NCBI RefSeq assembly: GCF_003858645.1
Contig: NZ_RQJP01000002.1
Span: forward strand, 248,001-312,000
Direction of reading: 5' to 3'
DNA length: 64,000 bases
Origin: Larkinella knui
GTDB lineage: Bacteria > Bacteroidota > Bacteroidia > Cytophagales > Spirosomataceae
The stretch's first letter is position 1. Each line of letters opens with the position of its first letter. Below, piece by piece: positions 16,599 through 24,940 of the stretch. The position numbers were made by a program, and so were the translations under genes. The notes beneath the pieces were generated by a model that made no database searches, had not been told where the DNA came from, and worked only from the letters and a program-made list of their open reading frames with translations.

Positions 16599-18605
16599 AT
16601 GAAGAAATTTTCGCTGTTAGTTATTACGTTTTGGCTGGCTCTGGCGGCAACGGCCCAGGTTCCCGCCCTCATCGACCGGCAGTTGATTTTCGGTGATCCG
16701 GAGATTACCAGTGCCCAGCTTTCGCCCAACGGAGCCTATATGTCGTTCATCAAACCGTATAAAGGCACCCGGAATATCTGGGTAAAAAAACGCGACGATC
16801 CATTCACGGCGGCCAAGCCCATGACGGCCGATACCCTGCGCCCCATTCGTACGTACTTCTGGTCGCGCGATGGCAAGTTTCTGCTTTTTTCGCAGGATAA
16901 AGGGGGTGACGAAAATTTCAACATCTACGCGGTCAATCCCGCTGAACCGCTGAAAACCGGGCAGGATGTGCCCCTGGCGCGCGACCTAACCAATCTGAAG
17001 GGTGTGCGCGTGGCGATTTATCGGGTGCCTAAAACCGATCCGAATGCGCTGTATATTGGCTTGAACGACCGCGATAAAGCCTGGCATGATCTTTACAAAC
17101 TAAACCTGACGACGGGCGAAAAAACGCTCGTCCGCAAGAATACCGACCGCGTTACGGGCTGGATTTTCGACTGGGACGACAAACTCCGGCTGGCCACCAG
17201 CACCGCTCCCGACGGCAGCTCGGACCTCCTGCGGGTCGACGATGCGGGCATGACCAAGGTCTATTCGACGTCGATTAACGAAACCAGTTACCCGGTTGGC
17301 TTCCACAAAGACAATCAGCGGGTTTATCTGGTTACTAATAAAGAAAAGTCTGATCTTCAGAAACTTATCCTGTTTAACCCCGTCACGCTGAAAGAGCAGT
17401 CGGCCGAATCGGATCCGATGAAAAAGGTTGATTTTGGGGAAATCCTTATTTCGGAAGTCACCAGAGAACCGATTTTTACTACTTATACCGACGATCGTCT
17501 GCGCCGGTACTGGAAAGACAAAGCTTTTGAAAAGGATTTTCAGTTCATTCTGCGGGAGCTTCCGGGCGTGGATATTTTGTTCGGTTCGTCCACCGACGAT
17601 GAGCAATACTGGTTGCTTTCGGCCACGAGCGACACCGATCCCGGCGCTACGTTTCTGTTCGACCGCAAAACCAAGGAGCTGACGTTCCAATACCGCCCCC
17701 GCCCGAAACTGCCGATCAACGACCTTGCCCGGATGGAAGCCGTGACCTACAAATCGTCGGACGGGCTCGAAATTCCGGCGTTTCTGACGCTGCCCAAAGG
17801 GCGTGACCATAAAAACCTGCCGGTGGTGATCGTGCCCCACGGCGGACCCTGGGCGCGCGATTTCTGGGGGTATAATGCCTACCACCAGTTTCTGGCCAAC
17901 CGCGGTTATGCGGTTTTGTCGATGAATTTCCGGGCGTCTACCGGCTATGGCAAAGCGTTTCTGAACGCGGGCAACAAGCAGTGGGGCGAAAAAATGCAGG
18001 ACGACATCACCTGGGGCGTTAAGTATTTGATCGATCAGGGCATCGCCGATCCGAAGCGCGTCGGCATCATGGGCGGGTCGTACGGCGGATATGCTACGCT
18101 GGCTGGTCTGGCTTTTACACCCGACGTCTACGCGGCTGGGGTCGCCATCGTCGCACCGTCCAACATCATTACGCTGCTCAATTCCATTCCGGCGTATTGG
18201 GAAGCCGACCGCAAACGGTTATACGAACGCATGGCCGACCCCAACACCCCCGAAGGCAAAGCCCAGCTGATGAGACAGTCGCCGTTATTTTCGGCGGATA
18301 AAATCAAATCCCCGTTGCTGGTGGTTCAGGGGGCCAACGATCCGCGCGTCAACAAAGCCGAGTCCGATCAGATTGTGATTGCCCTCCGCGAGCGCGGTTT
18401 TCCCGTCGAATACATTTGCGCACCCGACGAAGGCCACGGTTTTGCGCGGCCCGTCAACAACATGGCGATGCTGGCGATGGCGGAGAAATTTCTGGCCAAA
18501 CACCTGGGTGGACGGTATCAGGAATCCATGCCGGAGAATGTAGCCAAACGCCTGAAGGAAATTACGGTGGATGTAAAAACCGTGCAGTTGGCCGAGAAGA
18601 AATAA
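16599..18605 (+). CDS. S9 family peptidase (prolyl oligopeptidase/acylaminoacyl-type)
   Basis: A 668-residue secreted serine peptidase. The start at 16599 gives a clear signal peptide (MKKFSLLVITFWLALAATAQ); in-frame starts at 16545 and 16572 only add residues before it. The first 400 residues are the beta-propeller that filters substrates. The C-terminal alpha/beta hydrolase domain carries the triad Ser494 (GGSYGGYA), Asp581 (GANDPRV) and His613 (DEGHGFA), with normal spacing. It should cleave short peptides in the periplasm or outside. It is monocistronic, with a GTACCC-type hairpin just after the stop. Confidence 0.93.
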   Translation: MKKFSLLVITFWLALAATAQVPALIDRQLIFGDPEITSAQLSPNGAYMSFIKPYKGTRNIWVKKRDDPFTAAKPMTADTLRPIRTYFWSRDGKFLLFSQDKGGDENFNIYAVNPAEPLKTGQDVPLARDLTNLKGVRVAIYRVPKTDPNALYIGLNDRDKAWHDLYKLNLTTGEKTLVRKNTDRVTGWIFDWDDKLRLATSTAPDGSSDLLRVDDAGMTKVYSTSINETSYPVGFHKDNQRVYLVTNKEKSDLQKLILFNPVTLKEQSAESDPMKKVDFGEILISEVTREPIFTTYTDDRLRRYWKDKAFEKDFQFILRELPGVDILFGSSTDDEQYWLLSATSDTDPGATFLFDRKTKELTFQYRPRPKLPINDLARMEAVTYKSSDGLEIPAFLTLPKGRDHKNLPVVIVPHGGPWARDFWGYNAYHQFLANRGYAVLSMNFRASTGYGKAFLNAGNKQWGEKMQDDITWGVKYLIDQGIADPKRVGIMGGSYGGYATLAGLAFTPDVYAAGVAIVAPSNIITLLNSIPAYWEADRKRLYERMADPNTPEGKAQLMRQSPLFSADKIKSPLLVVQGANDPRVNKAESDQIVIALRERGFPVEYICAPDEGHGFARPVNNMAMLAMAEKFLAKHLGGRYQESMPENVAKRLKEITVDVKTVQLAEKK

Positions 18606-18686
18606 GTACCCACGGTCGGACGGCCGCTGCCGTCCGACCGTGGTACGTAATCGCACACCCCGTGCGAAACCGCACGTTTTAACTAA
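18606..18686. repeat. Hairpin of the GTACCCACGG family plus CGTGCG palindrome
   Basis: CCACGGTCGGACGG (18610-18623) and its exact complement (18630-18643) form a strong stem with outer GTAC ends, placed right after the S9 peptidase stop. It is followed near 18651-18680 by a GTGCGAAACCGCAC palindrome typical of REP sequences. It probably doubles as the terminator. Confidence 0.75.
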
Positions 18687-18770
18687 GTCCTGTTTTTATA
18701 ATACACTGATTTTAAGACTATTACTAGTTGGCATGCCGTTTGGATACCTTTTGTCAAGGTAACACAACAA

Positions 18771-20030
18771 ATGGACAGAGAACTAGCGCCCGAAATCGTC
18801 AGGCAAAGCCGGACCAGAAACTACACCATTGCGGCCGTCGTGGTGATCGTTGCGGTGGTTGCCATCTACTTCTTTCGGAATGTACTGAAAACCTCCATCG
18901 AAGCCTCCCGGATTCGGACGGCAACGGCGGAGGTTGGCCCGGTCGAGAATTCGCTGAACGCGACGGGCGAAGTCATTCCGGCCTACGAACAAATCATCAC
19001 CAGCCCCATCCGCGCCAGCATCCGGCGCGTGCTGATGACACCCGGTACACAGATCAAACCGGGTCAGGCCATTCTGGATCTGGACAAATCCATGACCATC
19101 ATCGACTTCGAGAAAATGCAGGACCAGCTGGCCCTCAAACGCAACAGCATCGAGCAATTGCGGATGAAGCTAAACAAAAACCTCTTCGATGCTGAAGCCG
19201 ACGATCAGATTAAATCACTCAACATCAACCGTTTAAAGGCCGAACTGGAAGACACCCGGCGCTTGCAGAAAGTCGGTGGCCGGACGCAGGAAGACGTCAC
19301 CCGCGCCGAAAATAACCTCCGCATTGCCGAACTGGAAAAGAAAAAACTGGAAAACGACCTCTCCTACAACCGCCAGTCGATGGGTGCCAGCCTGAAGGAA
19401 ACGACGTTGCAGGCGCAGATCGAGGAGAAAAATCTGAAAGAACTAAACCGCAAACTGAATCAGGCCAACATCATCGCCGACCGGCCGGGCGTGCTGACCT
19501 GGGTAAACGAGAACATCGGCTCGGCCGTCAACGAAGGTGAAATTCTGGCGAAACTGGCCGATCTGGGCAGTTTTCGGATCGAAGGTTCCTGCTCCGATAT
19601 CTACGCCGATCAGGTAAAAGCCGGTTTGCCGGTCATTGTCAAAGTCAACGAAACCAATTTGCGCGGCCTCATCACGCAGGTAAAACCGGCCGTAAAAAAC
19701 GGAGTCGTGCAGTTCGTGGTGCAGTTGAACGACAACCACCACGCTTCCCTGCGGCCCAATATGAAAGTGGAAGTGTTCGTCGTGACCAGCCAGACCGCTC
19801 GGGCCGTCAGGGTGGCCAATGGCCCGGCGTTCAAAGGCAAGAAATCCCAGTTCGTTTACATCCTGAATGACAAAGGAATGGCGCAACGCCGGGAAATAGA
19901 GGTCGGTTTGTCAAACTTCGATTTTGTGGAGGTGAAAAGCGGTATTCAGCCGGGCGAAAAAGTCATTATCACCGACTTGAGCGAGTTCGAGCATTTGCAG
20001 GAAATTACCATCGACAACAAAACTAACTGA
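18771..20030 (+). CDS. Periplasmic adaptor of tripartite exporter (MacA/HlyD family)
   Basis: A 419-residue membrane-fusion protein. One N-terminal transmembrane helix lies near residues 20-38 (TIAAVVVIVAVVAIYFF). A split lipoyl/barrel-sandwich domain follows, with a long alpha-helical hairpin (about residues 100-220, rich in Glu, Lys and Leu) and beta-barrel and membrane-proximal domains ending in GEKVIITDL. It should link the inner-membrane ABC transporter to the outer-membrane channel encoded next. It is the first gene of the exporter set 18771-24823. A TACCTTTTG box about 20 bases upstream is a weak promoter candidate. Confidence 0.87.
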   Translation: MDRELAPEIVRQSRTRNYTIAAVVVIVAVVAIYFFRNVLKTSIEASRIRTATAEVGPVENSLNATGEVIPAYEQIITSPIRASIRRVLMTPGTQIKPGQAILDLDKSMTIIDFEKMQDQLALKRNSIEQLRMKLNKNLFDAEADDQIKSLNINRLKAELEDTRRLQKVGGRTQEDVTRAENNLRIAELEKKKLENDLSYNRQSMGASLKETTLQAQIEEKNLKELNRKLNQANIIADRPGVLTWVNENIGSAVNEGEILAKLADLGSFRIEGSCSDIYADQVKAGLPVIVKVNETNLRGLITQVKPAVKNGVVQFVVQLNDNHHASLRPNMKVEVFVVTSQTARAVRVANGPAFKGKKSQFVYILNDKGMAQRREIEVGLSNFDFVEVKSGIQPGEKVIITDLSEFEHLQEITIDNKTN

Positions 20031-20034
20031 TTTT

Positions 20035-20125
20035 TGATGGGAACGCGGATTGAACGGATCGAACAGATCGAAACGGATAAATCAGTTTTTAATCCGTTGC
20101 ATCCGTTCAATCCGCGTTCCCATCA
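20035..20125. repeat. GGGAACGCGGATTGAACGG-family inverted repeat, copy 1
   Basis: Perfect 25-base arms at 20035-20059 and 20101-20125 enclose a loop with further partial pairing (AACGGAT / AATCCGTT). It sits between the adaptor gene and the TolC gene. The same arms occur at 26305-26397. Confidence 0.9.
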
Positions 20126-20139
20126 AAACATTCAAATCA

Positions 20140-21582
20140 ATGAAGATAATTTGTACATACCTTCTGCTGTTCGTTAGCGTCGTTGCTGTTGCCCAGCCGC
20201 AGGTGCTGACGCTGAACGATGTGGTGCAGATGGCAAAGTCGCAGTCGATTTCGGCGAAACAGGCGGCCACGCAGAAGCAAACCAGCTACTGGCAATACCG
20301 CACGTTTCAGGCCGGTTTCAAACCGCAACTGAGCCTCGACGGTTCGCTGCCCAACTTCGAACGGTCTTTTATCCAGGTGACGCAGCCCGACGGTACGATT
20401 AGTTTTCAGCCGATTTCCAACAACAATTCCGTCTTGAATCTCTCACTGAGCCAGAACATTGCGCCAACCGGCGGGTCGGTTTTTGTGCAGAAACAGATTC
20501 AGCGGTTTGATGATTTCCAGCGCAATAACCGCCTTTACAACGGGATTCCGTTTGCCGTCGGGTTCAAACAGCCGTTGTTTCAGTTCAACCCGATGAAGTG
20601 GGATCGAAAAATTGAACCGTTGAAATACCAGGAAAGCAACCAGTTCTTCATCGAGTCGATGGAAAAAGTAACGGTTTCGGCCACGGCCTATTATTTTGAC
20701 TTGCTGGTGGCCCAGGTTAATTTGCAGATTGCCGAGAAAAACCTGAGCAACAACGACACGCTGTATAAGATTGCCCAACACAAACTGGATTTGGGGAAAA
20801 TCTCGCAAAATGACATCCTGCAATTGCAAATGGGCGTTCTGACGGCGAAAAAGGAATTCGCATCGGCCCGCCAGAACGCCGAAATCGCTTCATTAAGCCT
20901 GCGGTCGTATATGGGCTATCGTGACGACCGGAAGCTGGAACTAGTCGTTCCGACGCAACTCAACGAGCTAACCATCGACGTGCAGAAAGCCCTGAATGAA
21001 GCCTTTAACAACCGCTCCGATGCGATTGCTTTCCGCCGAAGAGCCCTGGAAGCGCAGCGGGATGTGGACAAAGCCCGCAAAGACAACGGTCTGAATGCCA
21101 CGCTGAATGCGGCTTTCGGGCTGTCGAACCGGGGCGCGAATCTGGCGGATATTTACGTCCGTCCGCAGGATCGGGAATACCTCGAAGTGCAGTTTGTGTT
21201 GCCCATCATGACGTGGGGACGCGCCCAGGCCCGAACCGAAACCGCCAAAGCCACGCAGCAGCTCGTGACGCAAACCGTGGAGCAGGATAAACTCACGTTC
21301 GAGCAGGCGATTTACACGCAGGTGACGCTGCTGCAAATGCTGCAACAACAGGTGAAGCTCACCGCCGAAGCAGATGCGATTGGTCAGCAACGCTACCAGA
21401 TTGCCCAAAACCGCTTCATTCTGAGTGACCTGAGTGTAACCGACCTCGGTATTGCGATGCAGGAAAAAGACCGCGCCCGGCGTGATGCGATTCTGGCCCT
21501 GCGCGATTACTGGACGGCTTTTTACACGATCCGCCTGCTGACGCTGTACGATTTTGAACGCAATGAAAAAATCAAATACTAA
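20140..21582 (+). CDS. TolC family outer-membrane channel
   Basis: A 480-residue outer-membrane efflux protein. The ATG at 20140 starts a signal peptide (ICTYLLLFVSVVAVAQ). The body has the duplicated TolC-type pattern of long amphipathic helices (for example, residues 230-310 and 330-450) with short strand segments. It should form the trimeric exit duct for the exporter. A frame open further upstream runs through the inverted repeat and lacks a signal. The ATP-binding subunit begins one base after its stop. Confidence 0.88.
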   Translation: MKIICTYLLLFVSVVAVAQPQVLTLNDVVQMAKSQSISAKQAATQKQTSYWQYRTFQAGFKPQLSLDGSLPNFERSFIQVTQPDGTISFQPISNNNSVLNLSLSQNIAPTGGSVFVQKQIQRFDDFQRNNRLYNGIPFAVGFKQPLFQFNPMKWDRKIEPLKYQESNQFFIESMEKVTVSATAYYFDLLVAQVNLQIAEKNLSNNDTLYKIAQHKLDLGKISQNDILQLQMGVLTAKKEFASARQNAEIASLSLRSYMGYRDDRKLELVVPTQLNELTIDVQKALNEAFNNRSDAIAFRRRALEAQRDVDKARKDNGLNATLNAAFGLSNRGANLADIYVRPQDREYLEVQFVLPIMTWGRAQARTETAKATQQLVTQTVEQDKLTFEQAIYTQVTLLQMLQQQVKLTAEADAIGQQRYQIAQNRFILSDLSVTDLGIAMQEKDRARRDAILALRDYWTAFYTIRLLTLYDFERNEKIKY

Positions 21583-21583
21583 C

Positions 21584-22246
21584 ATGATCAACCTTACGAA
21601 CATCGAAAAAGTGTACCGCACCAGCAGCATCGAGACGCTGGCGCTGAACAACATCAACCTCAACATCCGCAAGGGCGAATTCGTCTCCATCATGGGGCCG
21701 TCGGGCTGCGGCAAATCGACGCTGCTCAACATCATGGGACTGCTCGACGAACCCTCGAAAGGCACCGTCGAACTGGATGGACAGCGGGTTTCGACCTACC
21801 GCGACAAGGAACTGGCCCGGTTGCGCAACGAGAAAATCGGCTTTATTTTCCAGAGTTTCCATTTGATCAACGATTTATCGGTGGTCGACAATGTGGAAAT
21901 ACCGCTGCTCTACCGCTCTACCAACGGAAAACCGCGCCAGACCTACGCCAAAGAGGCCCTGGAAAAAGTGGGATTGAGCAACCGCATCAAGCACTTTCCA
22001 AAGCAGTTGTCAGGCGGACAGAAACAGCGGGTCGCCATCGCCCGCGCCATTGTCGGCCAACCGGAGATCATCCTGGCCGATGAACCAACGGGCAACCTCG
22101 ACAGCGCGATGGGCAACGAAATCATGAACATCCTGCAAACGCTCAACAACGAAGGCGCCACGATCATCATGGTCACGCACGACGAAAACATGGCCAAACG
22201 CACCCACCGGCTCATCCGGCTTTTCGACGGAACGCAGGTGCAATAA
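21584..22246 (+). CDS. ABC exporter ATP-binding subunit (MacB/LolD type)
   Basis: A 220-residue ABC ATPase. Walker A is GPSGCGKST (about residues 38-46), followed by the Q-loop FQSFHLINDLSV, the signature LSGGQKQR, Walker B ILADEPTG and the H-loop VTHDE. The size and motif set match MacB/LolD/FtsE-like ATPases that drive mechanotransmission exporters. I took the ATG at 21584, one base after the TolC stop; two earlier in-frame ATGs lie inside tolC. It pairs with the two permeases downstream. Confidence 0.93.
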   Translation: MINLTNIEKVYRTSSIETLALNNINLNIRKGEFVSIMGPSGCGKSTLLNIMGLLDEPSKGTVELDGQRVSTYRDKELARLRNEKIGFIFQSFHLINDLSVVDNVEIPLLYRSTNGKPRQTYAKEALEKVGLSNRIKHFPKQLSGGQKQRVAIARAIVGQPEIILADEPTGNLDSAMGNEIMNILQTLNNEGATIIMVTHDENMAKRTHRLIRLFDGTQVQ

Positions 22247-22249
22247 TTG

Positions 22250-22326
22250 TGATTGAGCGAATGAGTGATTGAGTGAAAAAATCAATCACCGAGCCGCTCA
22301 ATCGCTAAACCACTCAATCACTCAAT
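22250..22326. repeat. TGAGTGA/TCACTCA inverted repeat, copy 1
   Basis: Tandem heptamer-like words (GATTGAGCGAATGAGTGATTGAGTG) on the left are mirrored by CACTCAATCACTCAAT on the right, filling the 83-base gap between the ATPase and the first permease. A related element follows that permease. Confidence 0.8.
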
Positions 22327-22329
22327 GAA

Positions 22330-23577
22330 ATGCTAACGAACTACATAAAAATCGCCTGGAAGGTGCTCCTGCGGCATCCGTTTTACACCTTCATTACCCT
22401 CTTCGGTATCAGTCTGACCCTGACGGTGCTGATGGTGCTGACCTCGTTTCTCGACCATTTGTTCGGGAGCCATTACCCGGAAACCAAACGCGACCGGTCG
22501 CTCTACATCATGCAGATGAGAACCCAGGATTCGACCAGAACCGGCAGCAGTTCGGGGCCGATGAGCTTCAAATTTCTGACGGAATACGCCAAATCGCTGA
22601 AAACCGCCGAGCGGGTCACGATCTGTACCTTTGTCAATAGCTCCAACGCCTACGTGGGTTCGCAGAAAATCAAGCTTAACACCAAGTATACCGACGCGGA
22701 TTTCTGGGAGGTTGCTGAGTTTGAGTTTCTGGAAGGCAAGCCCTACAACGAACAGAATATTGCCAACAGCGATCAGGTCGTCGTCATTACGGACGACTTC
22801 AAAAAGCACTATTTTGGCAAAACCGAAGCGTCCGTCATTGGCAAAGACGTCGAAATTGAAAACCTGCATTACCGCGTCATTGGGGTGGTGAAAGGCAGTC
22901 CGGTTACCCGCCCGTTTACCTACGCCGATGTCTACTATCCGTATACAACGCCCAAAAGTAATTACCAGCGAACCGGTATGCGGGGTGGTTATGTAGCGAT
23001 TTTGCTGGCCAAAAAGAAGTCCGATCTGAAGGCCGTTCAGGATGAATTCCAGAATAACATCCGCCGAATTCCGCTGCCGGGCGTTGAGGATGGGTATAAA
23101 TTTGCGTATGTGGAAGTGAAAAGCGAGCCGTATGTGGAAAACTTTACCGGTACACTCCTGAATGGCAACAAAGGAATAAAAACGATCTTTTTCGGGGTCA
23201 TCGCCTTCATTCTGTTTATGCTCATGGGACTTCCGGCCATCAATCTGGTGAACGTCAACGTCAGCCGGATTATGGAACGGGCTTCGGAAATCGGCATTCG
23301 GAAAGCCTTCGGGGCTCCCGTCCGGACCCTCATGTGGCAGTTCATCATCGAAAATATTTTTATCACGTTCATCGGTGGAGGCATTGCCCTCATTCTGACG
23401 CTGGTCATTATTCAATTGATCAACAGCAGCGGGATGATTGCCTACGCCGACCTGACGATCAACGTGAATGTCTTCCTGGTGAGCCTGTTGGTGTGCCTGG
23501 TGTTCGGCCTGTTATCCGGTGTCCTGCCCGCCCTCCGCATGTCGAAACTCAAAATCGCCGAAGCACTTAAATCTTAA
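22330..23577 (+). CDS. ABC exporter permease 1 (MacB/FtsX family)
   Basis: A 415-residue inner-membrane permease with MacB topology. One N-terminal helix (HPFYTFITLFGISLTLTVLM) is followed by a large periplasmic MacB_PCD-like domain (about residues 45-270). Three C-terminal helices follow, from about residue 280, and include the conserved coupling sequence ASEIGIRKAFGA. It should work with the preceding ATPase and with permease 2 as a heterodimer. The substrate is unknown; peptides, lipids or lipoproteins are usual for this fold. Confidence 0.9.
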   Translation: MLTNYIKIAWKVLLRHPFYTFITLFGISLTLTVLMVLTSFLDHLFGSHYPETKRDRSLYIMQMRTQDSTRTGSSSGPMSFKFLTEYAKSLKTAERVTICTFVNSSNAYVGSQKIKLNTKYTDADFWEVAEFEFLEGKPYNEQNIANSDQVVVITDDFKKHYFGKTEASVIGKDVEIENLHYRVIGVVKGSPVTRPFTYADVYYPYTTPKSNYQRTGMRGGYVAILLAKKKSDLKAVQDEFQNNIRRIPLPGVEDGYKFAYVEVKSEPYVENFTGTLLNGNKGIKTIFFGVIAFILFMLMGLPAINLVNVNVSRIMERASEIGIRKAFGAPVRTLMWQFIIENIFITFIGGGIALILTLVIIQLINSSGMIAYADLTINVNVFLVSLLVCLVFGLLSGVLPALRMSKLKIAEALKS

Positions 23578-23661
23578 TGAGTGATTTAGCTATTGAGTGA
23601 TGCACCACCACAGAGTTAGTCACTCATTCGCTCAATCACACAATCACTCATTCACTCAATA
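23577..23661. repeat. TGAGTGA/TCACTCA inverted repeat, copy 2
   Basis: Left words TGAGTGATTTAGCTATTGAGTG pair in part with the right words CACTCATTCGCTCAATCAC and CACTCATTCACTCAAT. This fills the gap between permease 1 and permease 2. It is related to copy 1 at 22250-22326, so permease 1 is bracketed by this family. Confidence 0.78.
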
Positions 23662-23668
23662 AACTGCC

Positions 23669-24823
23669 ATGATCCGTCATCTTTTAAAATTAATCTGGAA
23701 CAAGAAGAAAGCCCATTCGCTGCTGCTGGTGGAGATTTGGGCTTCGTTTCTGGTCCTTTTCGGACTCACTTCACTGCTTGTCTATAACATCAGTAAATAT
23801 CAGGAGCCTATTGGTTTTACGTATGAAAACGTTTGGGCGGTGAGTTTACGGAGTAATCGGGATACCACCGACCTGGCCGAAAAAATCCAACGGGTTTTGC
23901 AACGCATAAAGACTTATCCCGAGGTCGAATCGGCTACTCAAATGAGCAGCAACTTCCCCTTTTCGCAGAGTTCGATGAGTAACGGCGTCGACTATAAGAA
24001 AAAACATGTTATGGCGGATTTTTACGCCACCGACGAAAATTTTGCCCAAACGCTCAACATGCCCGTAACCGAAGGCCGTTGGTACCGAAGTGCCGATAGC
24101 GTCGGAAAATATACCCCGATCGTTATCAACCAAAAGGCCAAAGAAGCGTTTTTTGAGAATGAATTGCCGTTGGGCAAAATCATTGGCGACCGTTTCAAAG
24201 TGATGGGTGTCGTCAATACGTTCAAAGCAAAAGGCGAATTTATGGCGAATACACCGGCTATCTTTGAGCTTCTGGACCCAAAGTCTTCGTGGCATGATTT
24301 GTTCCTAATTCGGGTCCGGCCCGGAACCGATGCTCTTTTTGAGGCCAAACTTGTAAAAGATATTACCCTCATGGTGGACGAATGGAGCGTGGAAGTCGAT
24401 CATCTCACGGACTCACGCAAAAATCAACACAACCTGACACTCGTGCCGGTTATTATTTTCCTTACTGTGTCGGGTTTCCTGCTGATCAACGTCGCCCTCG
24501 GGCTGTTTGGCGTCCTGAATCTGAGCATTGCCAAACGCCGGGGCGAAATCGGTTTGCGCCGGGCGCTGGGAGCCACCGGCAACGGGATTTCGGAACAATT
24601 CATCGGCGAAATCTGGGTCCTGGCCACGTTCGCGCTGCTGATCGGACTCCTGTTTGCGGCTCAATTTCCGCTGATGAACGTCTTCGATATTCAGGCCGGT
24701 GTTTACCTGACGGCCATAGCGATCTCGATCGTCGTCATCTACGGAATTGTCACGCTCTGTGCGTTATTTCCCAGCCGCCTGGCCGCACGGATTCAACCGG
24801 CAGTGGCGTTGCATGAGGAATAA
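23669..24823 (+). CDS. ABC exporter permease 2 (MacB/FtsX family)
   Basis: A 384-residue permease with the same topology as permease 1: an N-terminal helix (about 15-40), a periplasmic domain (about 45-260) and three C-terminal helices. The coupling motif is RRGEIGLRRALGATG. The sequence is clearly different from permease 1, so the exporter is probably a heterodimer on one ATPase rather than a MacB homodimer. It ends the exporter set and is followed by a hairpin and a two-component system. Confidence 0.9.
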   Translation: MIRHLLKLIWNKKKAHSLLLVEIWASFLVLFGLTSLLVYNISKYQEPIGFTYENVWAVSLRSNRDTTDLAEKIQRVLQRIKTYPEVESATQMSSNFPFSQSSMSNGVDYKKKHVMADFYATDENFAQTLNMPVTEGRWYRSADSVGKYTPIVINQKAKEAFFENELPLGKIIGDRFKVMGVVNTFKAKGEFMANTPAIFELLDPKSSWHDLFLIRVRPGTDALFEAKLVKDITLMVDEWSVEVDHLTDSRKNQHNLTLVPVIIFLTVSGFLLINVALGLFGVLNLSIAKRRGEIGLRRALGATGNGISEQFIGEIWVLATFALLIGLLFAAQFPLMNVFDIQAGVYLTAIAISIVVIYGIVTLCALFPSRLAARIQPAVALHEE

Positions 24824-24830
24824 TTTAACT

Positions 24831-24917
24831 GTTACACAGGGTTGATCAGAGAACATCAGAGGTTACCAGAGAAATACTTTGATTAACCCTGTTGTCCTCT
24901 GATCAACCCTGTGTAAC
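24831..24917. repeat. Long inverted repeat between exporter and regulator genes
   Basis: Perfect 21-base arms (24831-24851 and 24897-24917) contain ACACAGGGTTGATCAGAG and its complement. The central part has further partly matching words (CATCAGAGGTTACCAGAG). It may terminate the exporter transcript or be another intergenic mobile palindrome. Confidence 0.85.
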
Positions 24918-24940
24918 AACTTTTCACTATTTTGCCTCAC

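Noticed and set aside
22333-23415. A 360-codon open stretch on the minus strand
   Set aside because: Antisense to permease 1, which has clear MacB topology and motifs.
22250-23661. CRISPR array suggested by repeated TGAGTGA words
   Set aside because: Repeats are short, in both orientations and without regular spacers; there are no cas genes.
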